Shown here one piece after another: positions 17,260 through 25,952 of a stretch of DNA of 64,000 bases. The stretch's first letter is position 1. Each line of letters starts with the position of its first letter. The notes under the pieces are model-generated. The model was not told the DNA's origin. It saw nothing but the letters and a program-made list of their open reading frames with translations, and did no database searches. The translations under genes were made by a program, and so were the position numbers. The stretch comes from Streptomyces sp. YIM 121038 (GTDB lineage Bacteria; Actinomycetota; Actinomycetes; Streptomycetales; Streptomycetaceae). The DNA is taken from the NCBI RefSeq assembly GCF_006088715.1, contig NZ_CP030771.1, positions 2,976,001-3,040,000 of the forward strand, in the 5' to 3' direction.

Positions 17260-17349
17260 CGAGGCGCGAAGCGCCAAAAAGGGGGGAGCACGGGGGCGGC
17301 AGCCCCCAGTGTGAAGTGACCGTCGGACCATTCGCTCGTTCTGCTGAAC

Positions 17350-19278
17350 GTGTCGTCATCGCAGTCCACGAAAGCCGCCGCGCCGACCGGAGGGGCCGGG
17401 GAGACCGGGTCCGCCAGGTCCGTCGTCGACGTCGAGCAGGCCGAAGCCGCCCTCGTCGAGCACTACCCCCGCCTGGTCCGCCTGGCCTACCTGGTCCTGC
17501 CGCCCGGCCTCGGCCGCAACCGCCGCGTCCTGACCGCGCACGCGCTCGTCCAGCGGGCCCTGCCCCGCGGCCGCGCGCAGACCGCGGTCGTGCCGGACCA
17601 GCGCGGCCCCGGCCGGAGCGCCGACCCCGGCTACGCCTACGTACGCCGCCACGTGCTGCGCGCGGCCCTGGAAGCGGGACTTCCGCTCAAGCGCCGGGCC
17701 TGGCCCAAGCGGTCCCAGCTGCCGCCGCTGCTGCCCCAGGTGTGGGGCCTCAGACTGTTCCCGCGCTCCGGCGGCGCCGACGAACTCGCCCTGGACCAGC
17801 GGCTCTCCGCCCTGTCCGGGCCCGCCCGCGCCGTGTACGTGCTGCGCGGGCTCGAACGGCTCGGGGACGACGAGGTGCGCCGCGCCCTCGACGCCGCCGG
17901 GGTCGCCGACGTGGACACCGCCCTCACCGAGGCCGACGGCGTCGAGGCCCTGTACGCGCTCCTGGAGTCCCCCGAGTTCGACCCGTGCTCCCTCCAGGCC
18001 AGGCCCACCGACCTGATGCGGCGCAGGCAGCACCTGCGGGCCGCGGCCGTGGCCGCCGCTGCCGCCCTGGTCTGCGGGGCGCTGCTCGGCATGCCGGGCG
18101 AGGGCTGGGGCCCGGACGGCGCCGCCGCGCCCCCGTACGCGAAGAACCCGGCCGCCGAGGCCGCGCTCGACCCCGCGAAGCTCACGAAGGCCGCGCCCGC
18201 CGCCTGGAAGCGCTCCCCGCGCACCGACTTCACGGTGTGGCCCGCGCGCGGCGAACTCACCGGCGACACCGCCCTGTTGCGCCGCGCCCTCGCGGTGTGG
18301 GCGCGGCCCGGCGAGTCCGTACGGGTGTCGGCGACGCCGGGCACCGCGGCGGGGGCGCCGCCCGGGCCCGCGCAGCTGCTCTTCGCGGGCGAGGTCGACG
18401 CCGCGCGCGTCGTCCTCCTCCACGACGGCCTGCGCGTCGTGCGGTACGCCGAGCCCGAGGACGGCACCGGCGGCGCCGCGCTCGACTTCGCCCGGGTCGA
18501 CGGCGCCACCGCCGCCGACTCCGGCGCGGTCGTGCTCGGCCGCTCCGACGGCAACGTCCGCTATCTGACGGCTCCTTGGGTGCGCTCCGCCGCCGTCCGC
18601 GACCTGCTCAGGCCGAGCGGCGCGGCCACCGCGCTGCGGCGCGGCGCCGACGGCGTCACCGCGCCCTTCGCGAGCCCCGCCCTCGCGGGCGACTGCCGGT
18701 CCTGGAACGCGCTCCAGCTGCGCGAGGCGGACGGCGCCACGCGGCTCTCCACGGACCTCGGCGAGCTGACCCCCGCCCGGCTCACCGCGGGCCGGCCCAC
18801 CGCGCCCCGCGACGCCCGCGCCACCGACTGGGACCGGACCGCCTGCTCCCTCGCGGCCGCCCGCTCGCACGGCGTCCGGTCCGTCAACGCGTGGCAGTAC
18901 GCCCGCCAGGCCCTGCCCGACGGCAGCGGCCAGGCGCGCTGGGTGTGCACCCGGGCGGAGACCTGGCAGGGCAACGCGAGCCAGGCCCTCGCCCAGGTCC
19001 TGACGCCCGGCGCCGCGGCGGGCGCCGTCGCCGCCAAGGCGGAGAACTCGCCCGCCTGCGGCGAGCGGGAGCCGCGCGTGCTCGCGGGCGTGCTGTGGAA
19101 GGCCCGTACGGGAAGCTGGTACGTCCTGGCCGCGGGCAGCGAGGACGTGGTCTCGGTGCGGGTCTCTGGGCGAGCGCCTGTTGCCGGTCCCGTGGCCGCG
19201 CTGCCCGCGAAGCGGGGCGAACGGCTTCAGCTGACCGCGAGGCTCGCGGACGGCTCCAGGCTCAGCGTTCTTCACTGA
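17350..19278 (+). CDS. membrane protein with degenerate sigma-factor-like N-terminus
   Basis: This is a 642-residue protein. Residues 33-75 (EHYPRLVRLAYLVLPP, AHALVQRALP) resemble region 2 of ECF sigma factors, and residues 147-200 (LDQRLSALSGPARAVYVLRGLE, DEVRRAL) resemble region 4. The stretch between is not a normal linker and the key DNA-contacting residues are not obvious. A single membrane segment at about 229-249 then leads to a 390-residue extracytoplasmic part with several Cys and no recognised domain. The GTG at 17350 lacks a ribosome site. The function is unknown; it might be a membrane-tethered regulator or a family that has lost sigma activity. Confidence 0.75.
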   Translation: MSSSQSTKAAAPTGGAGETGSARSVVDVEQAEAALVEHYPRLVRLAYLVLPPGLGRNRRVLTAHALVQRALPRGRAQTAVVPDQRGPGRSADPGYAYVRRHVLRAALEAGLPLKRRAWPKRSQLPPLLPQVWGLRLFPRSGGADELALDQRLSALSGPARAVYVLRGLERLGDDEVRRALDAAGVADVDTALTEADGVEALYALLESPEFDPCSLQARPTDLMRRRQHLRAAAVAAAAALVCGALLGMPGEGWGPDGAAAPPYAKNPAAEAALDPAKLTKAAPAAWKRSPRTDFTVWPARGELTGDTALLRRALAVWARPGESVRVSATPGTAAGAPPGPAQLLFAGEVDAARVVLLHDGLRVVRYAEPEDGTGGAALDFARVDGATAADSGAVVLGRSDGNVRYLTAPWVRSAAVRDLLRPSGAATALRRGADGVTAPFASPALAGDCRSWNALQLREADGATRLSTDLGELTPARLTAGRPTAPRDARATDWDRTACSLAAARSHGVRSVNAWQYARQALPDGSGQARWVCTRAETWQGNASQALAQVLTPGAAAGAVAAKAENSPACGEREPRVLAGVLWKARTGSWYVLAAGSEDVVSVRVSGRAPVAGPVAALPAKRGERLQLTARLADGSRLSVLH

Positions 19279-19328
19279 CCTCCGCCGTCGACCGTCTGCG
19301 GACCGTCGTGGCTCGTCGCGCAGTTCCC

Positions 19329-19347
19329 CGCGCCCCTATGGGGCGCG
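19329..19347. terminator. hairpin after the sigma-like gene
   Basis: CGCGCCCC-TAT-GGGGCGCG is a perfect eight-base stem with a three-base loop, 50 bases after the stop at 19278. The surrounding GTTCCCCGCGCCCC motif is common between Streptomyces genes. Confidence 0.6.
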
Positions 19348-19425
19348 GGCCCTCGGGCCGCGACCTCCATGGGGCGCGGCCCGAAAAGCCCCTCCGAGGG
19401 GTGTACCCACGGGGTTACTCGGCCG

Positions 19426-19431
19426 TACATT
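19426..19431 (+). promoter_or_regulatory. -10 box of a leaderless gene
   Basis: TACATT ends six bases before the ATG at 19438, and no Shine-Dalgarno sequence is present. The transcript would therefore start at or next to the start codon. Confidence 0.5.
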
Positions 19432-19437
19432 GACGCC

Positions 19438-20352
19438 ATGTCTAACACGAAGGCCCGGCTCCCCCAGCCCGTCGCCTCCGAGCACATACCGCTCAAGGCC
19501 CGCAACGTCTCCTTCTCCTGGGAGAAGACGCCCCTCCACTGGCTCCCGGGCGACCCCTTCACCACGCACACGATCAACGTCCTGCACCTCCTGCTGCCCG
19601 CGGGAGAGCGCTGGTTCGTGCACGTGTACAAGCAGGCGCTCCCCCTCATCCGCGACGAGGAACTGCGGGCGGACGTCATCGGGTTCATCGGCCAGGAGGC
19701 CATGCACGCGCAGGCCCACGACGAAGTCCTGCCGCACCTGCGGGAGCAGGGCCTCGACCCGACCCCGTACACCGCCCAGGTCGACTGGCTCTTCGAGAAG
19801 CTGCTCGGCGACCGGACGCTGCCGCCGGGCCGGGCCCGCCGCTGGTGGCTCCTGGAGCGCGTCGCGATGATCGCGGCGATCGAGCACTACACCGCCTTCC
19901 TCGGCGACTGGGTCCTGAACGCGCACGAGCTGGACCGGCGCGGCGCCGACCCCACGATGCTGGACCTGCTGCGCTGGCACGGCGCCGAGGAGGTCGAGCA
20001 CCGCTCCGTCGCCTTCGACCTGTTCGTGCACCTCGACGGCTGCTACCGCCGCCGGGCCCGCACCTGGGCCACCGCCTTCACTGCGCTGGTGTTCCTGTGG
20101 CAGCGCGGCGCCCGCTTCTTCATGGAGAACGACCCGACGCTGCCCGGCGGCAAGGCGACCTTCAGGGACTTCCACCGGAGCGGGCGCGCGGGCACGCTGC
20201 CCAGCACCGGCGCCATGCTCCGCTCCATCCCCACGTACCTGAGCCGCTCCTACCACCCCTCGCAGGAGGGCAGCACGGCCCAGGCCGTCGCCTACCTCGC
20301 CGCGTCCCCCGCCGCCACCGCCGCCGAGGCCCGCGCGAACGGAGCCGCGTGA
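19438..20352 (+). CDS. PF10118-type 'metal-dependent hydrolase', probable diiron protein
   Basis: This 304-residue soluble helical protein belongs to the family usually labelled predicted metal-dependent hydrolase. The visible ligands look instead like a ferritin-like diiron site: Glu57 (AGERWF), E87-A-M-H90, Glu149 (AIEHY) and E185-V-E-H188. That is the E...ExxH...E...ExxH pattern of diiron oxygenases. The gene overlaps the next one, an iron-sulfur flavin reductase of the type that feeds electrons to oxygenases. I infer an oxygen-activating enzyme, possibly acting on a fatty or hydrophobic substrate. The start is a leaderless ATG behind TACATT. The family name is recalled, not searched. Confidence 0.8.
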   Translation: MSNTKARLPQPVASEHIPLKARNVSFSWEKTPLHWLPGDPFTTHTINVLHLLLPAGERWFVHVYKQALPLIRDEELRADVIGFIGQEAMHAQAHDEVLPHLREQGLDPTPYTAQVDWLFEKLLGDRTLPPGRARRWWLLERVAMIAAIEHYTAFLGDWVLNAHELDRRGADPTMLDLLRWHGAEEVEHRSVAFDLFVHLDGCYRRRARTWATAFTALVFLWQRGARFFMENDPTLPGGKATFRDFHRSGRAGTLPSTGAMLRSIPTYLSRSYHPSQEGSTAQAVAYLAASPAATAAEARANGAA

Positions 20353-21437
20353 CCATGCCGCTGCCCCGCACCGCCCGCACCGCCCTGCTCGTCACCGGCG
20401 CCGTCCTGGTCGCCGGGCGGACCAGACGCGCCCTGCGCCGCCGCATCGGCGCGTCCCCGCTGTGGCCGCTGCCCGCCCTGGAGACGCCCGTCTCGGGGCA
20501 GCCGCGCTCGCGGGCGCTGCGGCTGCGCGTGGCCCGCCACGAGCAGGTCGCCGACGGCGTCGTCCAACTGCGCCTGGAGGGGCGGGCGTTGCCCGCCTGG
20601 GAGCCGGGCGCCCACCTCGATCTGGTGCTGCCATCGGGGCTCGTACGGCAGTACTCGCTGTGCGGCGACCCCGGCGACCCGTCCTCGTACACGATCGCCA
20701 CCCGCAGGATCGGCGCCGACGAGGGCGGCAGGGGCGGGTCGCGCGAGGTGCACGAGGAACTGTACGAGGGCGCGGAGGTCGAGGTGCGCGGGCCGCGCAA
20801 CCGCTTCCCGCTGGTCGCGGACGCCCCCGCGTACGCGTTCGTCGCGGGCGGCATCGGGATCACCCCGATCCTGCCCATGGTCCGGGCCGTCGAGGCCCGG
20901 GGCGGCAGCTGGCGGCTGCTGTACTGCGGGCGCGGCCGGGCCTCCATGCCCTTCCTCGACGAGGTGGAGAAGGCGGGCGGCGAGCGGGTCACCGTCGTCG
21001 CCGAGGACACGGACGGGCGGCCGGACGTCGCCGGGTTCCTCGACGGCGCCGCCGAGCGGGGCGCCGCCGTGTACGTGTGCGGGCCCGAAGGGCTCATGGA
21101 CGCCGTGGCCGCCGCGCTGCCCGAGAGCGGCCCGCCGCACCTGGAGCGGTTCGCGCCCCGCGCCCCGGCGGACGGCGGCGCCTTCGAGGTCGAACTGCGC
21201 CGCAGCGGCCGCACGGTGACCGTCGACGCGGACACCACGGTGCTCGCCGCCGTCCGCAAGGAGCTGCCGAGCACCCCGTACTCCTGCGAGCAGGGCTTCT
21301 GCGGCACCTGTCAACAGCGGGTCCTGGAGGGCGAGATCGACCACCGGGACGAGCTGCTCACCGACGGCGAGCGGAGCGACTCGATGCTGATCTGCGTGTC
21401 CCGCGCGCGAGGGGAGCGGATCGTCCTCGACCTGTGA
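20349..21437 (+). CDS. ferredoxin-NAD(P)H reductase with C-terminal 2Fe-2S domain
   Basis: This protein of about 362 residues has the phthalate dioxygenase reductase order. A short N-terminal hydrophobic stretch comes first, then the FMN/FAD domain with RQYSLCGDP and the NAD(P) domain with AGGIGITPILPM and YVCGPEGLMDAV. The plant-type ferredoxin domain follows, with CEQGFCGTCQQR and a fourth Cys in LICVSRA. It should pass electrons from NAD(P)H to an oxygenase. The GTG at 20349 overlaps the stop of the diiron gene (GTGA), with GGAG four bases upstream; the ATG at 20355 is an alternative. Coupled translation points to a two-component oxygenase system. Confidence 0.93.
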   Translation: MTMPLPRTARTALLVTGAVLVAGRTRRALRRRIGASPLWPLPALETPVSGQPRSRALRLRVARHEQVADGVVQLRLEGRALPAWEPGAHLDLVLPSGLVRQYSLCGDPGDPSSYTIATRRIGADEGGRGGSREVHEELYEGAEVEVRGPRNRFPLVADAPAYAFVAGGIGITPILPMVRAVEARGGSWRLLYCGRGRASMPFLDEVEKAGGERVTVVAEDTDGRPDVAGFLDGAAERGAAVYVCGPEGLMDAVAAALPESGPPHLERFAPRAPADGGAFEVELRRSGRTVTVDADTTVLAAVRKELPSTPYSCEQGFCGTCQQRVLEGEIDHRDELLTDGERSDSMLICVSRARGERIVLDL

Positions 21438-21474
21438 GCACGCCGACGGCGGCGAACGGGCGGAGCAGGGGCCT

Positions 21475-21493
21475 CCGTTCATGGTCCGAACGG
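21475..21493. promoter_or_regulatory. probable TetR operator over the regulator's own promoter
   Basis: CCGTTCATGGTCCGAACGG has perfect six-base inverted arms. It lies where the -35 region would be for the TAGAGT box at 21499-21504, which itself ends six bases before the ATG at 21511. This suggests autoregulation by the TetR protein from a leaderless promoter. Confidence 0.5.
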
Positions 21494-21510
21494 ATCGGTA
21501 GAGTGTTCGC

Positions 21511-22218
21511 ATGACTACGGGGACGCGGCGCAGGATGGGTGTCGAGGAGCGGCGGCAGCAACTGATCGGGGTGGCCCTCGAACTGTTCAGCCACCGCTCG
21601 CCCGAGGACGTGTCCATCGACGAGATAGCCTCGGCCGCCGGCATCTCGCGCCCGCTCGTGTACCACTACTTCCCCGGCAAGCTCAGCCTGTACGAGGCCG
21701 CCCTGCAGCGGGCCGCCGACGAGCTGGCCGAGCGGTTCGTGGAGCCGCGCGAAGGGCCCCTCGGCGCCCGCCTGCTGCGGGTGACGGGCCGGTTCTTCGG
21801 CTTCGTCGACGAGCACGGGCCCGGCTTCTACGCGCTGATGCGCGGCGGACCCGCCGTCGGCTCCTCCACGACGAACGCCCTGATCGACTCGGTGCGCCAG
21901 GCGGCGTACGACCAGATCGTCGCGCACCTGGGCATCGCCGCGCCGCCCGCGCGCCTGGAGCTCGTCGTGCGCTCCTGGATCTCCCTCGCCGAGTCCACCG
22001 CCCTGATCTGGCTGGACGGCCGCCGCATCCCGCGTGCCGAGCTGGAACGGCAACTCGTGCACGACTTCGCGGCGTTGGCGGCGGTCAGCGCGGCGTACGA
22101 CCAGGAGATGGCGGAGCTGCTCGGCCAGGTCCTCGCCGACGAACCCGCCGACGGCCCGTTCGCGGACCTGCTCTCCCGCCTCGCCGCGTTCGCGCCGCCC
22201 GCCGTGCTGCCGTCCTAG
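21511..22218 (+). CDS. TetR-family regulator
   Basis: This 235-residue repressor has its DNA-binding domain at residues 10-60: RRQQLIGVALELFSHR, SIDEIASAAGISRPLVYHYFPGK. The C-terminal ligand domain is helical and variable. It follows the diiron protein and reductase genes on the same strand, 73 bases downstream, and probably controls them and itself through the palindrome at 21475-21493. Its stop overlaps the stop of the convergent phosphatase gene in a shared CTAG. Confidence 0.93.
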   Translation: MTTGTRRRMGVEERRQQLIGVALELFSHRSPEDVSIDEIASAAGISRPLVYHYFPGKLSLYEAALQRAADELAERFVEPREGPLGARLLRVTGRFFGFVDEHGPGFYALMRGGPAVGSSTTNALIDSVRQAAYDQIVAHLGIAAPPARLELVVRSWISLAESTALIWLDGRRIPRAELERQLVHDFAALAAVSAAYDQEMAELLGQVLADEPADGPFADLLSRLAAFAPPAVLPS

Positions 22219-23975
22219 CTCCCGGGCCCGGCGGCGGCGCGCCCGCCGCCGTCGGTGAGGCGCAGCGCCAACAGCGCGATGTCGTCCTCCCGTTCGCGGC
22301 CGAAGCACTCCAGGAGCGTGTCGCACAGGGCCGTCACGCCGTGCGGAGCCCCGGCGGCCGCGACGCGCAGGTGCTCCATCGACACGGCGAGGTCCGTGCC
22401 GCGCGTCTCGATCAGGCCGTCGGTGACCATCAGGAGGCGGTCCTCGGGCGTCAGCCGCACCTCGGTGGGCTCCGGGCGCGGCAGCCCGAGGCCGAGCAGC
22501 GGGCCGCGCGCCCTGACGTACCCGGCCCTGCCGCCGTCGTGGACGACCAGCGGCGGGATGTGCCCGGCGTTGGCGACCCGGACGCGGCCCGTCACCGCGT
22601 CGACGAGCGCCAGGCACAGGGTGGCCGTGACGTCCGGGTGGTAGCGCTGGAGCATGCGGTCCAGGCGCCCGGCGAGCGCCCCGGGCTCCGGGTCCTCCAC
22701 GCAGTAGGCGCGCAGCGCGTGGCGCAGCTCCACCATCACCGTGGCCGCTTCCAGGGAGTGGCCCACGACGTCGCCGATGCCGGTGAGCACGCCCGCGGAC
22801 GTGGCGAGCACCGCGTAGAAGTCGCCGCCGATCTCCGCCTGCCGCGAGGCCGGTTCGTAGCGGACCACGACCTCCGCGCCGGGGGTGTGCGGCAGCCGGG
22901 CCGGCAGGAAGCTGCGCTGGAGGGTGAGGGCGACGTGGCGCTCCTCCTCGTACATGAAGAGCTGCTCCGCGACGCGTGCGGTGGCGTGGGCGAGGCGCGT
23001 GAGCTCGGCGGCGTGGTCGTGCGCGTGGGCGGGGGTCGCCAGGCACACCGGGGCGTGGTCCTCGCGGGTCCGGGCGAGGGCGAGCAGCGCGCCGTCGGGC
23101 GGGGCGAGGAGCGGGTCGTCGTACGCGTGGTGGCCGCCGTGGCCGTTGCCCGCGCGGGAGTCCGGGCGGGGCCCGAGGACGTCGGGGCCCGCCGCGAAGG
23201 GGCCCGCGCCGAAGAACCCGGCGGGCCAGACCGGCGCGGGGATCACCGTGCTGTGGGCGCCGGTCCTGCCGGACATGAGGCTGCGCAGCAGCCGGGCCAC
23301 GGCGTCGTGGGCGCCCCGGTCGGGCAGCGCCGTGGCGGCCCGGCGGCGGGACAGGCCGCGGTGCATCTCGCCCTCGTCGTCGAGCACGAAGGCCGCGGCG
23401 GGCGTGCCGCTGAGCCGGGCCGCCTGGGTGGCCGCGGTCTCGGCCAGCTCGTCCGGGCAGCCCGCGGACTGGATGTCGAGGACGGCCTCGGCGAGCAGCG
23501 CGAGCCGGCCCGCCCGGGTCGTGGCCGCGCTGCGGTGCCGGGCGCCGCGGGCGGCGGCGCGCACCACCGCCTCGATCTCCTCCGGCTCGGCGGGCACGGT
23601 CAGATAGGCCTCGGCGCCCGCGTCCAGGCCCCGGCAGCGGTCGAGGGTGCCGTGCGCGACGGCGGAGAAGTGCACGACGGGCAGGCCCGCGGTCGTCGGT
23701 GACGCCTTCATGCGGCGGCACAGGTCGTAGCCGCTCATGTCGGGCAGGCCGACGTCGACGAGCGCCACGTCGGGCAGTTCGCCCGCGCGCAGCCGGGCGT
23801 CGAGGGCGAGCAGGGCCTCGCCCGCGCTCCCGGCGAGCAGGACCCGGTGGCCCGCCCGGCACAGGACCGCGTCCAGCGCGTACCGGCTCGCGGGCACGTC
23901 GTCGACCACCAGAACGGTGGTGGCGTCCGGCCGGGCCTCTTCCTTCCGGCCCGCGACGTTCTCCATGACGCCCAC
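22215..23975 (-). CDS. response-regulator SpoIIE-type serine phosphatase
   Basis: This 586-residue protein has three parts. The receiver domain (about residues 18-135) has VVDDVPASRYAL and the acceptor Asp in LVDVGLPDMSGYD. A middle GAF-like region reaches about residue 350. The C-terminal PP2C/SpoIIE phosphatase domain has EIGGDFYAVL, GDVVGHSLEAA and VTDGLIETRG, which contain the metal-binding aspartates. Such proteins dephosphorylate anti-sigma-factor antagonists in partner-switching pathways. No kinase, anti-sigma or antagonist gene is adjacent, so it is an orphan here. The GTG at 23975 follows GGGGGG at good spacing; the ATG at 23966 is the alternative. Confidence 0.93.
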   Translation of the reverse strand: MGVMENVAGRKEEARPDATTVLVVDDVPASRYALDAVLCRAGHRVLLAGSAGEALLALDARLRAGELPDVALVDVGLPDMSGYDLCRRMKASPTTAGLPVVHFSAVAHGTLDRCRGLDAGAEAYLTVPAEPEEIEAVVRAAARGARHRSAATTRAGRLALLAEAVLDIQSAGCPDELAETAATQAARLSGTPAAAFVLDDEGEMHRGLSRRRAATALPDRGAHDAVARLLRSLMSGRTGAHSTVIPAPVWPAGFFGAGPFAAGPDVLGPRPDSRAGNGHGGHHAYDDPLLAPPDGALLALARTREDHAPVCLATPAHAHDHAAELTRLAHATARVAEQLFMYEEERHVALTLQRSFLPARLPHTPGAEVVVRYEPASRQAEIGGDFYAVLATSAGVLTGIGDVVGHSLEAATVMVELRHALRAYCVEDPEPGALAGRLDRMLQRYHPDVTATLCLALVDAVTGRVRVANAGHIPPLVVHDGGRAGYVRARGPLLGLGLPRPEPTEVRLTPEDRLLMVTDGLIETRGTDLAVSMEHLRVAAAGAPHGVTALCDTLLECFGREREDDIALLALRLTDGGGRAAAGPGS

Positions 23976-24232
23976 GTGGACTGCCCCCCGGAGCTGCGGA
24001 CGACAGCGGGCCCCCTCGGCACGCTCGGATCGCCCGTCCACGCTAGCGCTCCGGCACGCTCCTGGGGAGCGCATGGCGCCCTTGCGCCCCCGTCCACGGC
24101 GAACGCGCGGGCCGCGCCGGGTCCGCCCGCTCGTGACCTTCGCCTCCCGCCGGGCGTTCACCAGGGCGTCCGGCTCCCCCGCGCACGGCATCGGGAGGGG
24201 CGCAGTCGATCCCCGTACCGGCAAGGGACTTC

Positions 24233-25927
24233 ATGACCCAGCACCTCACCGACGCACCGGCCGACGACGCCGACCGCACCGCCGCCGCGCCCACCGGCTG
24301 GTGGCGCGACGCGGTCATCTACCAGGTGTACCCGCGCAGCTTCGCCGACTCCGACGGCGACGGCATGGGCGACCTGCCGGGCGTCACCGCCCGGCTCCCC
24401 CATCTGCGACGGCTCGGCGTCGACGCCGTCTGGCTGTCGCCGTTCTACGCCTCGCCGCAGGCCGACGCGGGGTACGACGTGGCGGACTACCGCGCGGTCG
24501 ACCCGGTGTTCGGCACCCTCGCCGACGCCGACGACCTGGTGCGCACGGCCCACGGGCTCGGCCTGCGCGTGATCGTCGACATCGTGCCGAACCACTGCTC
24601 CGACCAGCACGAGTGGTTCCGGAAGGCCCTCGCCGACGGCCCCGGATCGCCGCTGCGGGAGCGGTTCCACTTCCGCCCCGGCCAGGGCGCGCACGGCGAA
24701 CTCCCCCCCAACGACTGGGAGTCGGTGTTCGGCGGCCCGGCCTGGACCCGGGCCGCGGACGGCGCGTGGTACCTGCACCTCTTCGCGCCCGAGCAGCCCG
24801 ACTTCAACTGGGAGCACCCGGCGGTGCACGAGGAGTTCCGCTCCGTCCTGCGGTTCTGGCTCGACCTCGGCGTCGACGGCTTCCGCGTCGACGTGGCGCA
24901 CGGCCTGATCAAGGCGCCGGGCCTGCCGGACGTCGGCCACGGCGAACAGGTCAAGCTGCTCGGCTCCCGGCCCACGCCGTACTTCGACCAGGACGGCGTG
25001 CACGAGGTCTACCGCGACTGGCGCGCGGTCCTCGACGCGTACGACGGCGAGCGCGTCGCCGTGGCCGAGGCGTGGACGCCGACGGTGGAGCGCAGCGCCC
25101 TGTACCTGCGCCCGGGCGAGCTGCACCAGGCCTTCAACTTCGCCTATCTGACGACCGAGTGGGACGCGGCGGCGCTGCGTGCCGTGATCGACCGCTCGCT
25201 GGCCGCCATGAACGCCGTGGGCGCCCCGGCGACCTGGGTGCTCTCCAACCACGACGTGGTCCGGCACGCCACCCGCCTCGCCCCCGGCGACCCGGCGCGC
25301 GGCCTGCGCAGGGCCCGCGCCGCGACCCTGCTCATGCTGGCGCTGCCCGGCTCGGCCTACCTCTACCAGGGCGAGGAGCTCGGCCTGCCCGAGGTCACGG
25401 ACCTGCCCGACGAGGTGCGTCAGGACCCGGCGTTCTTCCGCGGCTCGGGCGCGGGCGGCGCGGGGCAGGAGGGCACCCGCGACGGCTGCCGGGTGCCGCT
25501 GCCCTGGTCGGGGACCCGGCCGCCGTTCGGCTTCGGGCCGGTGGAGGGCGGACCGAGCTGGCTGCCGCAGCCCGCCGCCTGGAAGGACCTCACCGTCGAG
25601 GCGCAGGAGGCCGACCCGGGCTCGACGCTGTCGCTGTACCGTGCCGCGCTCGCCGCGCGCCGGGCACAGCCCGCGCTGGGGGCGGGCGAGGCCGTGGAGT
25701 GGCTTCGGGCCCCGGAGGGCGTCCTCCTCTTCCGACGGCACGCGGAGGAGGGCCCCGGCGGTGCCGTCGTCGTCGCCGTGAACCTCACGGACCGTCCGGT
25801 GACGCTCCCCGCTCCCGGCCGGCTGCTCCTGAGCAGCGCCAACTCGGAACCGTCGGAGGCCGAGTTGGACGGCTCCGCCGCGGGCACCGTCGTACCCCCC
25901 GACACGACGGTCTGGTGGGCAGCGTGA
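24233..25927 (+). CDS. aglA: alpha-glucosidase, GH13
   Basis: This 564-residue intracellular GH13 enzyme has the four conserved regions: DIVPNHCSD, GFRVDVAHG with nucleophile Asp220, AVAEAW with acid/base Glu279, and LSNHDVVRH with Asp341. YQVYPRSFADSDGDGMGDL marks the oligo-1,6-glucosidase/alpha-glucosidase subfamily. It should hydrolyse maltose or isomaltose-type oligosaccharides to glucose. The LacI regulator follows after 25 bases. In S. coelicolor, from memory, aglA belongs to the malEFG maltose-transport locus with malR; no transporter gene is present here. The symbol rests on that likeness. Confidence 0.88.
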   Translation: MTQHLTDAPADDADRTAAAPTGWWRDAVIYQVYPRSFADSDGDGMGDLPGVTARLPHLRRLGVDAVWLSPFYASPQADAGYDVADYRAVDPVFGTLADADDLVRTAHGLGLRVIVDIVPNHCSDQHEWFRKALADGPGSPLRERFHFRPGQGAHGELPPNDWESVFGGPAWTRAADGAWYLHLFAPEQPDFNWEHPAVHEEFRSVLRFWLDLGVDGFRVDVAHGLIKAPGLPDVGHGEQVKLLGSRPTPYFDQDGVHEVYRDWRAVLDAYDGERVAVAEAWTPTVERSALYLRPGELHQAFNFAYLTTEWDAAALRAVIDRSLAAMNAVGAPATWVLSNHDVVRHATRLAPGDPARGLRRARAATLLMLALPGSAYLYQGEELGLPEVTDLPDEVRQDPAFFRGSGAGGAGQEGTRDGCRVPLPWSGTRPPFGFGPVEGGPSWLPQPAAWKDLTVEAQEADPGSTLSLYRAALAARRAQPALGAGEAVEWLRAPEGVLLFRRHAEEGPGGAVVVAVNLTDRPVTLPAPGRLLLSSANSEPSEAELDGSAAGTVVPPDTTVWWAA

Positions 25928-25938
25928 GAGTCGCCCGG

Positions 25939-25944
25939 TACAGT
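25939..25944 (+). promoter_or_regulatory. -10 box before the LacI regulator
   Basis: TACAGT ends eight bases before the GTG at 25953, and no ribosome site is visible. The regulator therefore probably has its own leaderless transcript in addition to read-through from aglA. Confidence 0.45.
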
Positions 25945-25952
25945 CCAACCCT

